A DNA stretch of 7,457 bases, from assembly GCA_937995995.1 (NCBI GenBank), contig CALKIP010000063.1, forward strand, positions 1 through 7,457, read 5' to 3'. Numbering within the stretch: the first letter of the stretch is position 1; every line of letters starts with the position of its first letter. This document shows, one piece after another, positions 6,352 to 7,457 of this stretch. Origin of the DNA: an uncultured bacterium. GTDB lineage: Bacteria; Gemmatimonadota; Gemmatimonadetes; Longimicrobiales; RSA9. A model generated the notes under the pieces. It made no database searches. It worked only from the letters and a program-made list of their open reading frames with translations, and had not been told where the DNA came from. Position numbers and translations under genes: made by a program.

Positions 6352-6367
6352 TGGCACGCAACTTCCC
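6352..6367 (+). promoter_or_regulatory. Candidate sigma-54 (-24/-12) promoter
   Basis: TGGCACG (6352-6358) is a perfect match to the sigma-54 -24 element. After the correct four-base gap comes TTCCC (6363-6367) in place of TTGC[A/T], so the GG-N10-GC rule is met except that the -12 GC reads CC. Transcription would start near 6377-6380, giving a leader of about 45 bases before the ATG at 6422. The downstream regulator belongs to the class that activates sigma-54 RNA polymerase, which supports the assignment. The imperfect -12 element is the main doubt. Confidence 0.42.
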
Positions 6368-6421
6368 TCTTCCCGAGGTCGAGTTCACGAGAACCTTGCA
6401 CACCGACCCAGGGAGGACATC

Positions 6422-6553
6422 ATGTTGCGGAAGATCGATCGAACCGGCTATCTGCGTGCGACGCTCGGCGCTCTCGTGGTGAGCAGCGTGTACCTGGCGA
6501 CGATCGTCGCGCTACTGGCGCCGGTCGCCCAGGTGATGTACCCGGGGACCTGA
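6422..6553 (+). CDS. Small single-helix membrane protein, 43 residues, unrecognised
   Basis: I do not recognise a family. The protein has a basic N-terminus (MLRKIDRTGYLR), one hydrophobic segment at about residues 15-38 (ALVVSSVYLATIVALLAPVA is its core) and a short MYPGT tail. Positive charge at the N-terminus predicts an N-in orientation with the tail outside. Translation signals are excellent: GGGAGGA (6411-6417) four bases before the ATG. That strong signal is the best argument that it is a real gene rather than a chance frame. It ends 21 bp before the NtrC-like regulator and should be co-transcribed with it, from the sigma-54-like promoter if that is real. It could be an envelope-stress peptide, a partner of a sensor kinase, or a small subunit of a transporter encoded beyond the window; none of these is supported directly. 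An open frame continues upstream to 6341, but lacks a comparable start signal. Confidence 0.7.
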   Translation: MLRKIDRTGYLRATLGALVVSSVYLATIVALLAPVAQVMYPGT

Positions 6554-6574
6554 CCCCAATCCGAAGTGGAGCCC

Positions 6575-7457
6575 ATGACGAAAGACACTCCCCGCATCCT
6601 CGTCGCCGACGATCAGGCGGACATCCTCGAAGCGCTGAAGCTCCTCCTCAAGGGGGAAGGCTTCGAGGTCGAGACGCAGAGCTCGCCGGCCGGCGTGATC
6701 CAGGCGGTCGAGGAGCGGGACTTCGACGCGGTCCTGATCGACCTGAACTACACGCGGGACACGACATCGGGCCGCGAGGGGCTGAACCTGATCAGCGTGC
6801 TGCGCTCGAACGATGCCAAGTTGCCCGTGGTCGTGATGACGGCGTGGGGGAGCGTGGAGAGCGCGGTCGAGGCGATGCGCCGCGGCGCGGGCGACTACGT
6901 GGAGAAGCCGTGGGACAATCAGCGCCTCGTCTCGATCCTGCGAACGCAGGTCGAGTTGGGGCGCGCGCTTCGTCGCACGGAGCGGCTCGAGAGCGAGAAC
7001 CGCATGCTCCGCCGCGACGGGCTGCCGGAGATGATCGCGCAGTCCCGGGCGATGGAGCCGATCCTCGAGATCATGGAGCGGATCGGCCCGTCGGATGCGA
7101 ACGTCCTGATCACCGGCGAGCACGGCACGGGGAAGGAAGTCGTCGCCCGCTGGCTCCACGCCGCCTCGCCGCGCGCCCAGCGCTCGCTCGTCACCGTCAA
7201 CGCCGGCGGGCTCAGCGAGGGCGTCTTCGAGTCCGAGCTCTTCGGCCACGTGAAGGGCGCCTTCACCGACGCCAAGACCGACCGCGTCGGCTACTTCGAG
7301 CTGGCCGACCAGGGCACGCTCTTCCTCGACGAGATCGGCAACATGCCGCACAGCCAGCAGGCCAAGCTGCTGCGCGTGCTCCAGACCGGCGAGCTGCAGC
7401 GGGTCGGCTCCGGGCGAACCCGGAAGGTCGATGTGCGCGTGATCGCCGCGACCAACG
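6575..7457 (+). CDS. NtrC-family sigma-54-dependent response regulator (3' truncated by window)
   Basis: A cytoplasmic two-component regulator, cut by the window end after 294 residues of an expected 440-480. The receiver domain covers about 6-125, with acidic pocket D12/D13, phosphoacceptor D56, switch T89 and K111. After D56 comes LNYTRDTTSGREGL, a long variant of the beta3-alpha3 loop that I recall in a subgroup of NtrC-like regulators. A coiled-coil-like linker lies at 126-148. The AAA+ domain starts near 152 with Walker A GEHGTGKE (181-188; His replaces the usual Ser), ESELFGHVKGAFTDA (219-233) and Walker B TLFLDEI (248-254), and is open at VIAATN. The sigma-54-contacting loop reads GAFTDA, not GAFTGA, a known natural variant that keeps the key F and T. 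The C-terminal helix-turn-helix lies beyond the edge. The start has GGAG at 6568-6571, three bases before the ATG. No histidine kinase is in the window; it may follow downstream. Confidence 0.95.
   Translation, partial: MTKDTPRILVADDQADILEALKLLLKGEGFEVETQSSPAGVIQAVEERDFDAVLIDLNYTRDTTSGREGLNLISVLRSNDAKLPVVVMTAWGSVESAVEAMRRGAGDYVEKPWDNQRLVSILRTQVELGRALRRTERLESENRMLRRDGLPEMIAQSRAMEPILEIMERIGPSDANVLITGEHGTGKEVVARWLHAASPRAQRSLVTVNAGGLSEGVFESELFGHVKGAFTDAKTDRVGYFELADQGTLFLDEIGNMPHSQQAKLLRVLQTGELQRVGSGRTRKVDVRVIAATN

Noticed and set aside
6512..7351. 279-codon antisense open frame opposite the response regulator
   Set aside because: The + strand here carries unmistakable receiver and AAA+ motifs; the reverse frame is a shadow.

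Overview
This is a high-GC, bacterial, chromosomal-looking window with every convincing gene on the + strand. The organism cannot be named from the sequence. The gene set fits a GC-rich soil-type phylum such as Gemmatimonadota or Acidobacteriota: a periplasmic M23 peptidase, a DrrAB-type exporter, an ECF42-type sigma factor with a PhnB-like partner, and an NtrC-like regulator with the NYT/DTTSG receiver variant. That placement is an inference of low to moderate confidence. No tRNA, rRNA, CRISPR array, transposase or phage gene is visible.

Layout. Positions 1-172 hold at most the last codons of an upstream gene. Positions 173-1435 encode a secreted M23 (LytM-type) metallopeptidase. Its stop overlaps the start of a DrrA-type ABC ATPase (1428-2576), which itself overlaps by four bases a DrrB-type ABC-2 permease (2573-3427). 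These last two form a drug or lipid exporter of the DrrAB class. A 369-bp gene-free stretch (3428-3796) with a hexamer repeat and small hairpins follows. Next come a four-helix DoxX-like membrane protein (3797-4231), a PhnB-like VOC-fold protein (4363-4845) and a large ECF42-type RNA polymerase sigma factor with its C-terminal TPR-like extension (4931-6196). ECF42 factors normally sit beside small YCII/DGPF or PhnB-like proteins; here only the PhnB-like one is present.

The last part is the most interesting. The 225-bp intergenic region 6197-6421 contains a 21-bp near-perfect dyad (6311-6331) and, about 20 bp downstream, a perfect sigma-54 '-24' element with a degenerate '-12' element (6352-6367). 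Next is a well-translated 43-residue single-helix membrane protein (6422-6553), then, 21 bp on, an NtrC-family response regulator that runs off the window end (6575-7457). The regulator is predicted to activate sigma-54 promoters, so the arrangement suggests an autoregulated operon headed by an undescribed small membrane protein.

A second notable feature is an in-frame 27-bp tandem duplication of the 3' end of the PhnB-like gene, stop codon included, directly behind its stop.
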